Positions 1 through 11,809 are shown, counted from the first letter of the stretch. The stretch is DNA of 64,000 nucleotides from Chinchilla lanigera (GCF_000276665.1 NW_004955470.1:4646091-4710090); one strand, 5' to 3'. A program made the numbers and translations. Notes: generated by a model not told the origin, from the sequence alone.

Positions 1-309
1 GGATTCAGTGAAGGCAAGGCTTGGGTTTTGTGTTCCACTGTATTTTCTTCCTCTTTTAAATCTCCATTTCCTTCACACTTGGGTCTGAATCTCTATATGT
101 TCTAGTTAGTCCTCCTACTGTGGTGACCCAAGCCTTCTGCTCTCACCTGGATATGTGGCCTGAATTCCAATAGACTCATACATAAAGCCCTTAAAATACA
201 GTACAGCATTCATAAAAACCATTCAATCTTTCAATAGATAGTTTGCCCCAGGCTAAATTCGAAGTCAAATATTGACCTAAATAAACCTATGGTCATATCA
301 TCTAACAGT

Positions 310-338
310 GAAATGCTCTACCCCTGAGCTGTATCCCT
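310..338 (-). repeat. ID SINE fragment
   Basis: A short piece matches the complement of the ID (tRNA-Ala-derived) SINE A-box region, reading 'tgctctacccctgagctg' on the + strand. No tail or target-site duplication is visible. Confidence 0.5.
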
Positions 339-384
339 TGCTCATGTAATCTACTCTTTAAATAGCCTTCAACCTTCTCCATTC

Positions 385-447
385 CAGAGAGAGAGGGGCA
401 GAGAGACAGAGAGACAGATAGATAGATAGATAGAGAAAGAGAGAGAA
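385..447. repeat. GA/GATA-rich simple repeat
   Basis: Imperfect tandem runs of GAGA, CAGA and four GATA units. The open frames over this segment are repeat-derived and are not called as genes. Confidence 0.85.
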
Positions 448-589
448 GAACTCTGAAACCCCTTTGGACTCACAAATGCCTAGTCTTATACCCCAAACCA
501 AGCTGCCAACTGAAGAAAAAAATACTGTTAAAATATCTACTAATATAGTAAATTGCACCAATTGACTCAGTCTTGTAGACCTTGGAAAA

Positions 590-1163
590 ATTGCGTATGA
601 TCATGTTGTATAATCTTTATACATTTCTGAATTCAGTTTATTAGTATTTCATTGGGAATTTTTGTATCTATATTCATAGAGCTGGCCTGTCATTTTAGTT
701 CCTGTGGCATGTTTATTTGGTTTAGGTGTCAGAGTAATACTGACCTTGCCAAATGAGTTTGAATTGTTCTTTCCTTATCAATTTGGGAAGATTTACTGTT
801 AGTTGTTCTAATGTTTGCTAGGATTCATCACTGAAGCTTATCAAGTAAGTGACATCAATACTGGGCTTTGATGAATGAGGAGGAATTTCTCAGGGAGCAG
901 AACTTGAGGCAGAGAGAGTACTATTCCTGGAAAGGCTGTGTGTGTACAATTTTAGATTATTACTGTTGGGCATGGTTTTTTTGTTTTGTCTTCTGTTCTT
1001 TATTTTGTTTATAGATTTTAATTCCTAGTTCAACATGGTTAATATTTGTATGTCTATTCAGATCTACTGTTTCTTCTTTAGTAGTTTCAGTAGTTTCTGT
1101 ACTTGTAGGAATTAGCTCATTACATCTAAGTTATCTATTTTGTTGGCCTATGGTTGTTCATAG
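590..1163 (-). repeat. Old L1 (L1M-type) ORF2 fragment, interrupted
   Basis: 590-832 and about 966-1163 read as the antisense of the L1 reverse-transcriptase region, including the familiar stretch ending in 'ggattcatcactgaag' and the later 'ttggcctatggttgttca'. The two parts are separated by a 133-bp block (833-965) that is not L1-like and recurs at 1681-1812. The L1 is a decayed, non-coding relic. Confidence 0.7.
833..965. repeat. 133-bp duplicated block, copy 1
   Basis: This block is nearly identical to 1681-1812, differing at a handful of positions including one single-base indel. It begins 'gaagcttatcaagtaagtga' and ends 'ttagattattactg'. It sits inside an antisense L1 relic. Its own repeat family is not recognised. 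Confidence 0.9.
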
Positions 1164-1165
1164 TA

Positions 1166-1350
1166 CAGTGGTACCTCAGTTCACAAACTTAATTTGTTCC
1201 ACAATTCTGGTCACAAATTGAATTAAATTTCCTCATAAGGGTCAATGTAAATAAGATTAATCTGTTCTGAACCATATGTATTTTAAACCACAAAAATATG
1301 AAACAAAGTACAATACAGTACAGTATGAAGAGAACACTAACATTGCTTGA
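1166..1350. mobile_element. TA-flanked MITE-like DNA transposon fragment
   Basis: Starts after a TA dinucleotide with 'cagtggtacctcagttcaca', the same terminal sequence as the short palindromic MITE at 54451-54518. No matching far end was seen, so the element is truncated or diverged. The TA target suggests a Tc1/mariner-type element. Confidence 0.5.
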
Positions 1351-1454
1351 AGTGACTTCCTGCATGGAGGACAGGAAGGTGGGTGGGGAGGAGGGCTTTG
1401 TGTGGAGGGAGAGTCCCCCTCCAGCAGGACATCAGGAGATCTACTTTGAGGGCC

Positions 1455-1520
1455 TGGGATTATAGCTCAGTGAGGTCCTGAGTTTGATTCCCGGTAACGC
1501 CCCCCTCAAAAAAAAAGAAA
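1455..1520 (+). repeat. ID SINE, internally deleted
   Basis: Reads 'ctgggattatagctcagtga' (A box), then jumps to the B-box-like part and an A-rich tail. The middle of the tRNA-like head is missing. Confidence 0.65.
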
Positions 1521-1680
1521 CACTGTTACTGGCTATTCTTTGATGCATTGTCATGCTGTCTTTTTTATGTTTAGTGTTAGGCTGTCAAAGGGAAATCAGG
1601 TGGAGCAGGGGAGAGGACCACAGTAGTCAGTTCAATGCGAAAGTGTAGCAATAGAGATAAAGTGCTCCGGAGACTAGAGT

Positions 1681-1812
1681 GAAGCTTATCAAGTAAGTGA
1701 CATCAATACTGGGTTTGATGAATGAGAAGGAATGTCTCAGGGAGCAGAACTTGAGGCAGAGAGAGTACTATTCCTGGAAAGACTATGTGTATACAATTTT
1801 AGATTATTACTG
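1681..1812. repeat. 133-bp duplicated block, copy 2
   Basis: Direct-orientation partner of 833-965, with starts 848 bp apart. Sequence beyond both edges differs between the copies, so the duplication is confined to about 132 bp. Confidence 0.9.
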
Positions 1813-2820
1813 CGGGTCAAGTAAGCAATAATGCATATTTCATGTTCAGTGCAGTAGGGGCCCAATGAAGCTCGTGATCCTTCCTTCCAGGAGATGAGAA
1901 TCTAGCTGGAAACACAAAACCACTGTTGGCTACATAGTGAGCTGCACCTACACCTATAAGACAGTATATTATTGCAAAGAGAGCAGGCAGAATCCAGGCA
2001 CTACAAGAGGGCCAAGTGGCCCAAGTAACTCGAGAATGAAGTAGTAAAAATACTTCACAGGAAGGGCAGCAGAACAGAGCCTCAGAGGACAGAACAGAGC
2101 AGAAACAAACCCTGCAGTCATGTGTCTCCCCAAGGCTGGTCAACGAAAGGGTGGAACTGAGGGCATCACCCAATTTGTGGAGTAGCCTCACACACAGGAA
2201 GACCCCTACATCATTACAGCATGGTGCCATCGATGTGCTCAGCTTGGATCACTGAGGTCATTATACTATCCAGTTATTGAAATCAATGATTTTCATTCCC
2301 CGCCTCTTCTCTCTACTTCAGAGAGATTGCAAGCAGGTAGGTTGTACAGAAAGCAGGATCGAGCAACCAGCAGGTTATTTTGTCAGCGGCATCCCATGGA
2401 CCACATTGGATGCCATCCTCCTCCCACAGCAATGGTGTTCCTGGGAAGAAAGCATGAGCTTTGGGCATAGGTAGCCCCCTTACACCTCATTAGTAGTGAA
2501 TTGGGCGGAACCCTTCTGAACATGCTAGCTGAGGTCCCAGGTGCGCACAGGTGTGCCAATGACACCAAGGCAAGGACTTGATTAAGGCTGATAAGGGTAA
2601 CTTACAGTTAATACTGATGAAAGTTTTACTTTCCAAGCTTTGATTCGATTATTTTTTGAGTAGGCTAAATTTTTAGAAGACACAAAATAATGTTCAGTAA
2701 AAATTCTTCTTTCCATCTGTTTCCCTAAACACTTGCTTCCTTTTCCTGAAGGCATCCAACACTGCAATTTCTTGAGTCTCTTCCAGAAACAGTGTCTACA
2801 CAGACAAGCACTCACATGCG
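1813..2820. other. Unassigned sequence
   Basis: No exon, RNA gene or known repeat is recognised. A 137-codon frame on the minus strand (1817-2230) has no family resemblance I can name and no splice context. Unusually long minus frames here could reflect an old LTR or retrogene, but this is a guess. Confidence 0.4.
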
Positions 2821-2939
2821 TCAGTAAAGAAAATTTGATTATAAAGAAAATTTGATTAGTATCAGATTTTTTATTGTTGTCAGTATAACATTAGCAATAA
2901 ATTTTCTTCTCTTCAGGGGGAAATAGTTATTAGCTCTTG

Positions 2940-3460
2940 AAATTACAAAATAATGCATATTCATTTTAGCAAGCCTAGAAAATACAAAAAAGAAAAGACA
3001 GAAAAGGAAAATTCTCCCTTATCCCAGCACTTGGCAATAACATTTAGTTATCTAAATTATTTATACAGCCTTCTAGTATTTTCACATGACATGTACAATA
3101 TATTTTAGTGAATTTTTAAATTTTCCTTCACTATAGTGTTTCTACCTTGCAAGTCATTAAATGTGTTTTCTAGACATCTTTTTTTTTTTTTTGGTTTTTC
3201 TCCGGTACCGGGAACCGAACTCAGGACCTTGCGCTTGCCAGGCAGGCGCTTTTGCCGCTGAGCTAAATCCTCAGCCCCTTAGACATCTTTTTTAATCCCT
3301 TGTTTGTGTATGACATAATTTATTTAACATGATCTCTTGTTTGAAATTCAGATTGACTACAGTTTTGCACAGTTATAACTTTCATTTGATGTATATTTAG
3401 CCTTTATTTATTGATGGCTTTATAATTTAGGTGCAAATTGTCAGGGAGAAGGCTGTTCTG
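2940..3460 (-). repeat. Old LINE 3'-end relic
   Basis: AT-rich sequence with a phrasing typical of decayed mammalian LINE 3' ends, split by the ID SINE at 3181-3279. Family assignment is weak. Confidence 0.35.
3181..3279 (-). mobile_element. Young ID SINE
   Basis: Full-length antisense ID: T-run, then 'ggtttttctccggtacc', the B box and 'gctgagctaaatcc'. It is flanked by a direct repeat of 'tagacatctttttt' (from 3171 and from 3280), the target-site duplication of L1-mediated insertion. Confidence 0.9.
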
Positions 3461-3870
3461 TCACTGTCTTGATAACATACATTCCTCGAGCACAGTGCCT
3501 GGCTAAATGAATTTAATGGTTTCAAGACCATACCCCAAATAAAAATGCCTGGTTCAAGCAAAATTAATCAGAAAGTTTCGGGTTTCTAATATTTGACTTT
3601 TGGAAGCTAGGATAGTATTCTTTCATTTAGAGCTACAAATTCTGTTTAGGATGCACCAAAGATCTGTTCATTCTCTTTTATAGCAAGAAGAATTGTAACT
3701 TAGGATCTTAAATATGGAATGAAGTCAGAAAATGGGCCTAGGTTTTTACAAAGCTAACTTCCTCAATTCCCCCTGTTTGGGGACAGAGGAGAACATTTTA
3801 CACCACTGGAATAAATGAACTCTAGGACACTTATACCAAGCTAGAAAACAGCAGATAAAACACCCTCTGC
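3461..3870. other. No recognisable feature
   Basis: Intergenic sequence upstream of the VWA3B promoter. I see no exon-like frame or repeat that I can name. Confidence 0.4.
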
Positions 3871-3875
3871 ACAAG

Positions 3876-4241
3876 TGTCCTGGTTGCTTTTCTCTCATTG
3901 TTAAGACAAAATACCTGATGCTCAAAATTAAGGAAGGAAAGGTTTATTTAGCTCACAATTTGTAGAGGTTTTAGTCCACACCTGGCGGGCTCCAAGGCAG
4001 AGTGGCACATGGCGAGGGCAACTGTTCATGGTGGTGAGAAACGGCAAAAACAACAAGGGTAGAAAGGGAGGAGCAGCCAAGAGCAAGCCTCTTTCTCTCC
4101 CTTACATTATATGCAGGCTGCCCGCCCCAGGGTGGGTATAGCACGCACACCCACAATCCCAGCATTGGCCCAATCATAAACTCAAGAAGCCTGCCCCATG
4201 ACTGCATGAGGCTTTGAGGGGACATCCAGACACAAACCGTA
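3876..4241 (-). mobile_element. ERVL-MaLR-like solo LTR, copy A1
   Basis: 366-bp LTR. On the minus strand it carries an AATAAA poly(A) signal (seen as 'ggtttattt' on +). A 5-bp duplication, ACAAG, sits at 3871-3875 and 4242-4246, the size used by ERVL-type elements. The same family occurs at 51565-51964. No internal retroviral genes flank it. Confidence 0.7.
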
Positions 4242-4348
4242 ACAAGTAAGTATAAGACAACACCTTTTACACATTACCAATAGCTGCTTTCTCAAAATAT
4301 TTCCTTGTTCTTCTAGGAAAGTCAGTTTTAAAAGAAGATAGTCATAGT

Positions 4349-4410
4349 GCTGGTGAGGTAGCTCAGTGGTAGCTCAAGGTCCTTGGCTCATTCTCCACTA
4401 CCATCAAATA
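4349..4410 (+). repeat. Diverged ID SINE
   Basis: Contains 'gaggtagctcagtggtagct' followed by a decayed B-box region and an A-rich end. Confidence 0.55.
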
Positions 4411-4419
4411 AAACAAGGG

Positions 4420-5200
4420 ATGGCCCATAGACAGTTGGGCTCTTGTTTATTGTTACTGTAAATGAGGCAATAGAATCTTTGATACTTGCTCAGTCTGCAA
4501 AGAACTCCTTCCCATCCCTAACTCTGAGTCTTCACAAGGGAAGCAAAGAAAAGTGCCTCGAGCACAAAGGGAAGTTAACACAAGAAAGAAGACAGAGGAT
4601 GCTCCACTCCTGACTCAGCCAGAGGTTGGCATTTCACAAAGGATGCCTGGACATCCCCACTGTTGACAAACCCCGTGCCTGGCTACTGACATGTCTGCGA
4701 GGACAAGGAGACCCAGCTGTAGTGACAGTGGTAGGAACCATTGGGTATTTGGGTGCCTGATCTTCTTCTTCATTTCAGAGGAAACTTCTATAGCAAGTCA
4801 GGCTGGGTGAGACATGTGCAGGTGGAAAGAAATCTCCTGCACACTTTGGACGCTGAATACATTTTCAGAGACAAAAACAATCATGGGTCCCCTCTTCACT
4901 GGCAAACAGACTTGGACTAGCATGGCAGAAGGAAGATCTTTCTCGGGTTTTCCTTTCCCTGAAGGTATAAAAAAAACGCTTCTACTTGTTAATTTTTTTA
5001 TGATCATCTTTTAGACACTGAGGGAGAAAGTTCTATTCTCAGAATGATATTTTTATTTTTAAAGTGACTCCCATTTTCTCTCCAATGCATCTGACCTCGC
5101 AATAAACCCAACATCACAAAGAAATTATAGTTTTGCTTTTGGCAGAATCAGATATAATCAATAAAAGTTCATAAAGCCAAGTACATAAGCCCTGAAATAT
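4420..5200. other. No recognisable feature
   Basis: Short frames on both strands at 4798-5014 overlap each other and have no splice or family support. Confidence 0.4.
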
Positions 5201-5204
5201 ATGC

Positions 5205-5390
5205 AACTGGTTTTTAAAAAACTTTTATTTTTAATTAATTGTAGACTCACAGGAAGTCATACAAATAATAGAGAGTGTTCCCTACAGTTTTTCCTCAGGT
5301 TCCAAGGTAATACCTTATGTAACCGCAGAATACTATCCAAGCCATGACACTGGCGCTGACATGCGCTATTGCCACAATTCTTTTTGGACA
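5205..5390 (-). repeat. Old L1M 3'-end relic (antisense)
   Basis: Sequence such as 'attgtagactcacaggaag' and the following 'gttccctacag' phrasing resembles the antisense L1M 3' UTR. Decayed, non-coding. Confidence 0.4.
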
Positions 5391-5399
5391 GCTGACAGT

Positions 5400-6104
5400 T
5401 TAGAAACTGAAAACTGAAAGCCTTAAAACCTAAGAAAAGAAAGACATTTCATCTTCTAAAATCGGCCACTATCAGGTTCAAGTTCATGTTGGATGCTCAT
5501 TTTTCAGGTTGCTACTCTTGGAAAAGGTAATCAATTTTTGTTTCATTTTTAAAACATTGAACCTTTAATTACCCCTATTTCTCAGTGAAAGAAAATCTAT
5601 TGTAGCTGAAACTCTCTGATTCAAAGATTGGGACTAATTGTTAACTGCTTCATTGAAAATATAGGAACCATTGAGAAAATACCATAGAGATTTTATATAC
5701 TGCATCTAACCTGGCTTATATATACATGTTCATTCTCCAATCTTTTGTACAAGGTTGCAGGAAAAAATTTGGTACTTTCATGAAAAACTATGCAGCATCA
5801 ATTGCGTACCTTTCTGCCTTATCAGATAGATTCTATGGGGGTAACTTTACACAACTGTGCAATTTTACAAATCTCTGCATTTTATGTAACTGATAAACAT
5901 ACAAATTATTCTGTCTACTTGTGATTGCTTTTCTTCTCCCCCATGGGAAAGCCCATTGGCCTCCATTCAATCTACTCCTTAAAAATTCATTCTTCTTTGA
6001 CTTCTCCTTAGAAGGGTTATACTATTTGCCTGGCTCCTTCATTTGATGTTGTAGTGGATTGATAACTGGTGGTCAACTTATAACCCCCAGCTGAACTGAG
6101 TGAG
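5400..6104. other. No recognisable feature
   Basis: AT-rich intergenic sequence running to the assembly gap. No exon or named repeat seen. Confidence 0.4.
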
Positions 6105-6819
6105 NNNNNNNNNNNNNNNNNNNNNNNNNNNNNNNNNNNNNNNNNNNNNNNNNNNNNNNNNNNNNNNNNNNNNNNNNNNNNNNNNNNNNNNNNNNNNNNN
6201 NNNNNNNNNNNNNNNNNNNNNNNNNNNNNNNNNNNNNNNNNNNNNNNNNNNNNNNNNNNNNNNNNNNNNNNNNNNNNNNNNNNNNNNNNNNNNNNNNNNN
6301 NNNNNNNNNNNNNNNNNNNNNNNNNNNNNNNNNNNNNNNNNNNNNNNNNNNNNNNNNNNNNNNNNNNNNNNNNNNNNNNNNNNNNNNNNNNNNNNNNNNN
6401 NNNNNNNNNNNNNNNNNNNNNNNNNNNNNNNNNNNNNNNNNNNNNNNNNNNNNNNNNNNNNNNNNNNNNNNNNNNNNNNNNNNNNNNNNNNNNNNNNNNN
6501 NNNNNNNNNNNNNNNNNNNNNNNNNNNNNNNNNNNNNNNNNNNNNNNNNNNNNNNNNNNNNNNNNNNNNNNNNNNNNNNNNNNNNNNNNNNNNNNNNNNN
6601 NNNNNNNNNNNNNNNNNNNNNNNNNNNNNNNNNNNNNNNNNNNNNNNNNNNNNNNNNNNNNNNNNNNNNNNNNNNNNNNNNNNNNNNNNNNNNNNNNNNN
6701 NNNNNNNNNNNNNNNNNNNNNNNNNNNNNNNNNNNNNNNNNNNNNNNNNNNNNNNNNNNNNNNNNNNNNNNNNNNNNNNNNNNNNNNNNNNNNNNNNNNN
6801 NNNNNNNNNNNNNNNNNNN
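6105..6819. other. Assembly gap (715 N)
   Basis: All bases are N. Nothing can be said about its content; translated frames across it are artefacts. Confidence 0.99.
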
Positions 6820-7219
6820 TTATAAATAATCATATGAAGTATGTGTCCTGTATTATGTTGTTCCCCTTGCAAAATAAGCCGCCCCAAACCGACACAGATG
6901 TATTTAATAAAATCTTCTACATGTGCTCACTTTTATATTTGAATAAAAGTCATGACTTTACTTCTTTCTAAGGCTTATGTTTCATTGGGTTTTTTTCTTT
7001 GAATGATTGTTCATCGGTCAGAGTTTTTCCTCTTTCTCTCAAAAATGACCCTCAGATAATAATGATGTCCATTTTCTATAAGGAGGAAATAGACCTTAGA
7101 GATACATGCAAAATAATCTGAGACCTGAACACTTGTAGGTTTCTATGACTTCTCATCCTCTGCCCCATTTTGGGGTGGAGTCTCATGTATTCCTCATGCA
7201 ATAGTAGTGCTATTTATGG

Positions 7220-7645
7220 ACTGCTGAGATTTGGACATGATTTGTGCTCACCAAACACATGCTGAGGTCTGATCCCTCGAGTAGCAGTCTGGGAGGTACG
7301 GCCTCCTGGGAGGTGTGCGTCATGGGAGCGGAACTCTCACAAGTGGATTCACGCCTTTCTCATGAAGGAGATCCTACTGTCACAGAATTGGATTCGTTTC
7401 ATCAGAGTAGTTTTTTATCAAGTGAGTACAGCTTTCCTTGGCTCCTGCTTGCTTCTCCTACAGGTGCCTCTGCCATGTGATGTCTTCCCTCCTATTACGA
7501 CACAGTCTGAGCCGCTTGCCAGATGTGGCCACCTGGTCTTAAATTTCTCTGCCTCCAGAGCTGTCAGCTAAATTCAACCTCTTTTCTTTATAAATAACTC
7601 TATCTCATGTATTCCATTATAGCAAGAGAAATGAATTAAGACTGT
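7220..7645 (+). mobile_element. ERVL-MaLR (MST/MT-like) LTR
   Basis: Begins 'tgctgagatttggacatga' and ends with the typical MaLR tail: 'cctcttttctttataaata' (poly(A) region) and 'gcaagagaaatgaattaaga'. This is the sense orientation of the LTR. The overlapping open frames are LTR sequence, not genes. Confidence 0.75.
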
Positions 7646-7649
7646 GACT

Positions 7650-8760
7650 CACTTCCATCTGGTATGTCCCAAGCATTCATGTTACACTTCATAGACATGT
7701 TTCCCCCTTTCAACACTTATATTTAACTAATTTAAACATTTCATGAAATTACATAAGAGTCTAACCTATTTCAATGGATTTGAAAATGAACATATATGAC
7801 ATGATAAAAATACAACCTAACTGGCTGGAGCAGCATCTGTATATCGCTAACTCACTAGTCCTGGGATCTGATGGCCTGGTCAGCTAGTTTACAGAGCCTG
7901 GTTAATCCTGTGGGTAGCTGTAGAGAGTGGCCAAAGCTGGAAATTGGTTGCACATGTGGGGATGAGGCAAGGCAGGTTGGAGAACAAAGAAAGTCGCAGA
8001 TAATCCAAGCAATTGGTTGCTAGTGAAAGCTGTTTCACGTGATACCAGTTTGTCAAATGTATAAATAAATGCCCTATGGTGGTTAAGCAGCTCCTTTCCT
8101 CCCATCCAGAGAGAGAGGGCTCCACATGACCTCAGTTTTGTCTCTTATCTTTATTTTTTCTATCCTCTCACCATCATTCCCCCTAGGAACTTCAAGAGCT
8201 GAGCAGGCCATGGCAGGTAGATTGAGGGAAGCCCAGTTCATAGTGTGTGGCAGAGACCAGCTGTCCATTCGTATATAGCTTCCCTCTTCTTGAGCACATA
8301 GCTGGACTGCCTAGCTCAGCCTCCCTTGCAATTAATATGAACATGGACTGAATCCTAGTCAGTGTAATTTAAGTGAAAGTGACCAAGGGCCATACCCTGC
8401 CCCCATTGCCCATTGACCAGAGGAAGTCACATGACCTGATCTAATTACTAGGTGGAGGAGATGAGGAGCTCAGGACAGTCCCTGGCCAGTGGAAACTGCT
8501 CCCCACCATATAAGCTAAGGCTCAGCCTTCTGGAGAACAGCAGACAGAGAAAGCTGCAGGCATTCTGTTTCCCAATGTGCTACATGTGGGAATACATACA
8601 ATGGGAAATACACACGCACACACATACACACACACAGAGTCCAAAAACTTTTCTTACTCAAATAGAAACACTGTCACAGACATAGGGCTTGTAATCGTTT
8701 ATGCCAAAGGCTTTTGTAAAACAGAACCCTCTTGATAATTATTAGCCCTCCTACAAGAAG
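7650..8760. other. No recognisable gene; small (CA)n tract
   Basis: Overlapping short frames on both strands have no family match. A (CA)n-like microsatellite occupies about 8611-8636. Confidence 0.45.
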
Positions 8761-8762
8761 CC

Positions 8763-8985
8763 ACAGCTGGGAGTGATAGCACACCCCCGTAATGACAGCC
8801 ACTTAGGTGGCTGAGGCAGGAGAATGACAAGTTCAAAGCCAGCCTGTGCAACTTAGCAATATCCTGTACAAAAATAAAATTGAAAAAAAAAAAGGGACTG
8901 CAGATGTAGCTCAGTGGTAGAGCACTTGCCCAGCATGCACAATGTCATGAGTTCAATCCCCAGTGCTAAAAAAGAAAAGAAAAGC
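8763..8985 (+). mobile_element. B4-like SINE (B1-ID fusion)
   Basis: The 5' part is 7SL/B1-like ('ggtggctgaggcaggagaat', 'gttcaaagccagcctg'). An A-rich linker follows, then an ID unit with 'gatgtagctcagtggtagag' and a B box ending 'tcaatccccagtgct'. The fused B1-ID layout is found in several non-murid rodent lineages and is the main clue to the host. Confidence 0.85.
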
Positions 8986-9159
8986 CCCTTCAAAAAACCA
9001 TTCAGTGAGGTTTTTGCTGTGGTATTAACATGCAGTTGCAAAGAACACTGTACCACTGAGAAGACAAAAAAAAAATCCCTTTTGCAGAAAATGGAAACCA
9101 ATAATTGATCGACACAACCAATAACTAGGAGGACAGGAGGTGGAGTCAGGGTGTCTGGG

Positions 9160-9310
9160 TGCAAAGTCTGAGAGGCTTTGAAAAAGTCACTTAATCTTAT
9201 GTCTCATTTTGCTTATCTATAAAATGAGGATATTCTGATAGTTCCTTCATGGAGGTTTTCTAAATATTAAATGACATAATATATTTACAGCTCTTAGAAC
9301 ACTGCCACTC
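9160..9310 (+). repeat. MIR SINE
   Basis: Shows the MIR core: a 'gtcacttaatctt' phrase, 'ctataaaatgaggatattc', 'aaatattaaatgacataata' and 'cttagaacactgcc', in the usual order. Ancient and decayed. Confidence 0.8.
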
Positions 9311-9487
9311 CATAAATTCTAGCTACTACTTTTAAGCCATAATTCCATTGGGTAAAAGTGAACTAGTAATCATTCAGGATAGAAAACTGCCTGAGAGCTC
9401 TGTTCCTCATGACAGCTGCTAGACTGGGAGCCAGGGTCTTGGATTCTCTCCCTAAATAATGAACATCAAACTCAAGAACATCAGGGC

Positions 9488-9921
9488 ACAGGTAGTCTCT
9501 GACTTACAATGGTTCCATTTAAAGATTTTTCAGCCTTATGATGGTACAAAAGTGATCCACATTCAGTAGAAACTGCACTTCAAACTTCACATTGTTGCCT
9601 CTTTTTCCCAGCCTAGCCTGTGAGATGCTCGTGATACGAAGCAGTGGTAGCGAGCTTGGTCCCTGACAGACTCATCATCACAGGGGACACCACTGGCACT
9701 CTACACCTCTGTTGTTCAGTAAGTCAGGTGAGGGGCTGGGGATTTAGCTCAGCGGCAAAAAGCGCCTGCCTAGCAAGGTCGTGAGTTCGGTTCCCGGTAC
9801 CGGAGAAAAACCAAAAAAAAAAACAACAACAACAACAAAAAAGTAAGTTAGGTGGATTAAATATGTTTTTGACTTAAAATAGTTTCAACTTATGATGAGT
9901 TTACAGGGAATGTGAGTACCA
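9488..9921 (+). mobile_element. Tigger-type DNA transposon relic, split by an ID SINE
   Basis: Starts 'acaggtagtctctgacttac' and has the matching far end 'gacttaaaatagtttcaact' and 'tatgatgagtttacaggga', as in non-autonomous TcMar-Tigger elements. A young ID SINE (9732-9842) is inserted near its 3' end. No transposase frame remains. Confidence 0.65.
9732..9842 (+). mobile_element. Young ID SINE
   Basis: Full ID: 'ggggctggggatttagctca', B box 'gttcggttcccggtaccgg', then 'gagaaaaacc' and an A/CAA-rich tail. Flanked by 'gtaagtcaggtg' (9719-9730) and 'gtaagttaggtg' (9843-9854), a 12-bp duplication with one later change. Confidence 0.92.
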
Positions 9922-10630
9922 ATGTCTGGTTTGGACTCTGTCCACCTCCCCGCAAGATCCAACTTCACCCAAAGGGCCTATAAAGCAGGGCCAGCTGCCT
10001 GCTATAGTTGTTCCCCATCTGTCCCCACTGCTCTGAAGACAGCGCCTCCATTTTCACCCCACCTGGGACTCTCATGCAGAGCAGGAATCCCTCAAATGAA
10101 CTTTCTCCTTTTCCTCTGGTTCCAGGGTTTGCAACGGGCTTAGGAAAATTGCTTTCATCCTCTCATTTTATTTATCAATGTCTCTTTCCTGCCACAGGTC
10201 CTAATCATGGTCATAAGCTTAAGCAGTGTTGTGGACAGACTTGTATGAAGGAAAAGAAAAGCCATTCAACCTGAAAAGTAAACAGGACAAAGGTCAAATA
10301 ACAAGGAAGACTGTCACAAGACAGTCAGTGGTTGCCAAGAGTGTGGCACCAAGCAGTGACAGGGACAGCAGTCACTGGGGCTGGGGTGTCTGTGGAAGGA
10401 CCCCAGGGGCCGTGCGTTCCCAAGTGGGGGCATCAGGTGCCCTGAGTAAAGCACTTGTGCCCGGAGGCAGGGACCTGTTTAGTCCCTCTGCTGGGGAAAC
10501 ATGGATGCACACAGTGAGGAAAGAGGGTAAAAATATAATGTGGGCCCTGAACACTGACCTCAGCTGGTTAGGCACTGTGTTATTCAAGGATAGGGCTAGC
10601 ATGATACAAGTGAATCACTGAGGCTGAAAG
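9922..10630. other. No recognisable feature
   Basis: The 131-codon + frame at 10226-10621 has low-complexity composition, no domain and no supporting splice signals. I do not call it a gene. Confidence 0.4.
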
Positions 10631-10637
10631 AAGCTCT

Positions 10638-10757
10638 CAGCCTGGGATGTAGCTGAGCAGCACAGCGCCTGCCTGGCAAACTCAAGGCCCTGAGTTTGAT
10701 TCCCAGTACCAAAAAAAAAAAAAAAAGGAAAGAAAGAAAAGAAAAGAAAGAAAGGAA
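10638..10757 (+). repeat. Older ID SINE with A/GAAA tail
   Basis: Diverged ID head ('cctgggatgtagctgagcag'), B-box-like 'ctgagtttgattcccagtac', then A16 followed by GAAA units. Confidence 0.8.
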
Positions 10758-10759
10758 GT

Positions 10760-11800
10760 AGCTAGCTGAACTGAACTCAGCTATGCAAGACTTCAAAATG
10801 ACTTAACCTTTTTGCTCACTTGATTAACGTTTTCCTAAGATAGTGTGTTTATGGACCCATAAACATAGCAGGCAGAAACAGTCATCTGCAGTGCTGTGCG
10901 TGTCTGTGGCGAGTGTCCCAGGGAAGGAGAAGGCATAGATGGGGTGGAGGTGGGGCAGGAGGTGGCTATGCTTGGATATTACCTTGGTGACTGAGGAATA
11001 TTACGGGGCAGGGTGTGGGCAGGAGGGATTATGTGGCATTCTGTGGGCACGGCTGGTAGCCTACTATCCTTTGGAGCAGAATCTTTAGTACTGTCAAGTT
11101 TTTGTTTTTTCTGTGGTGCGGCTGGCAGATGTCACTTGCGAGGCCAAAGGTATGCAACCTAATAACTTCACAGAATGATCTGTGATCTGAAACTCAACAT
11201 TTCTGTACTCGTTGGATTATCAAGGCATTAAAAGAACAAAGGAAAAATAGACCACTGTGGAAGAAATAAATTTTTTGTTGGGGAAAGAATTAGTTCTAAT
11301 ATTAAATATGTTTTATTTGAGCTTTGACTCAAAAGCCTACAAATGATCTGGTCACGTCTTCGGTTCTCAAACATAATTCATATCCCAAGTGTTAAAAGCA
11401 GTATCTGCCAATGGGCTCTTTTATTAAGAATTTATAAGATTTTGTTTAATAAGCACTGTTTTTGGTGCTCGTGCCTGGAAAATCGTAGGTAGTACTTTCA
11501 GCCCTTTGCTTACTTGATAATGCAAAACGAAAATGGGCCAGAAATAAACACGAATGGAGAGCATCATGCCTACAGGAATACTCATATCTAATAGAAAAGT
11601 CCCTACTTTCAAAGGTGCAAAATTGCAGCTCACTGGCCCTCTGTGAATCTCAGCCCCACCCAAGTCTGTCACTAACCGCCCCAGCTCTATGTTTCTATTT
11701 CTCAACTGTATGGTGAGGAGATTTCTTCAGCAATATGCTCGCATCCGGGCTTCTTAGCTGGGGGCATCTGTGTATTTAAATTAATTCATTAATATTCACC
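10760..11800. other. No recognisable feature; promoter-proximal upstream DNA
   Basis: No exon-like frame with splice signals. The 93-codon minus frame at 11424-11705 has no family resemblance I know. Confidence 0.4.
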
Positions 11801-11809
11801 ACTGGTAAT

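Noticed and set aside
3876..4241. Possible intact endogenous retrovirus between LTRs A1 and A2
   Set aside because: Each LTR has its own target duplication, so they are independent solo insertions; no retroviral genes lie between.
6078..6887. Long open frames over the N stretch
   Set aside because: They consist of unknown bases and are artefacts of the gap.
10226..10621. 131-codon + strand frame
   Set aside because: No domain, no splice signals, overlaps an equally long frame on the other strand.
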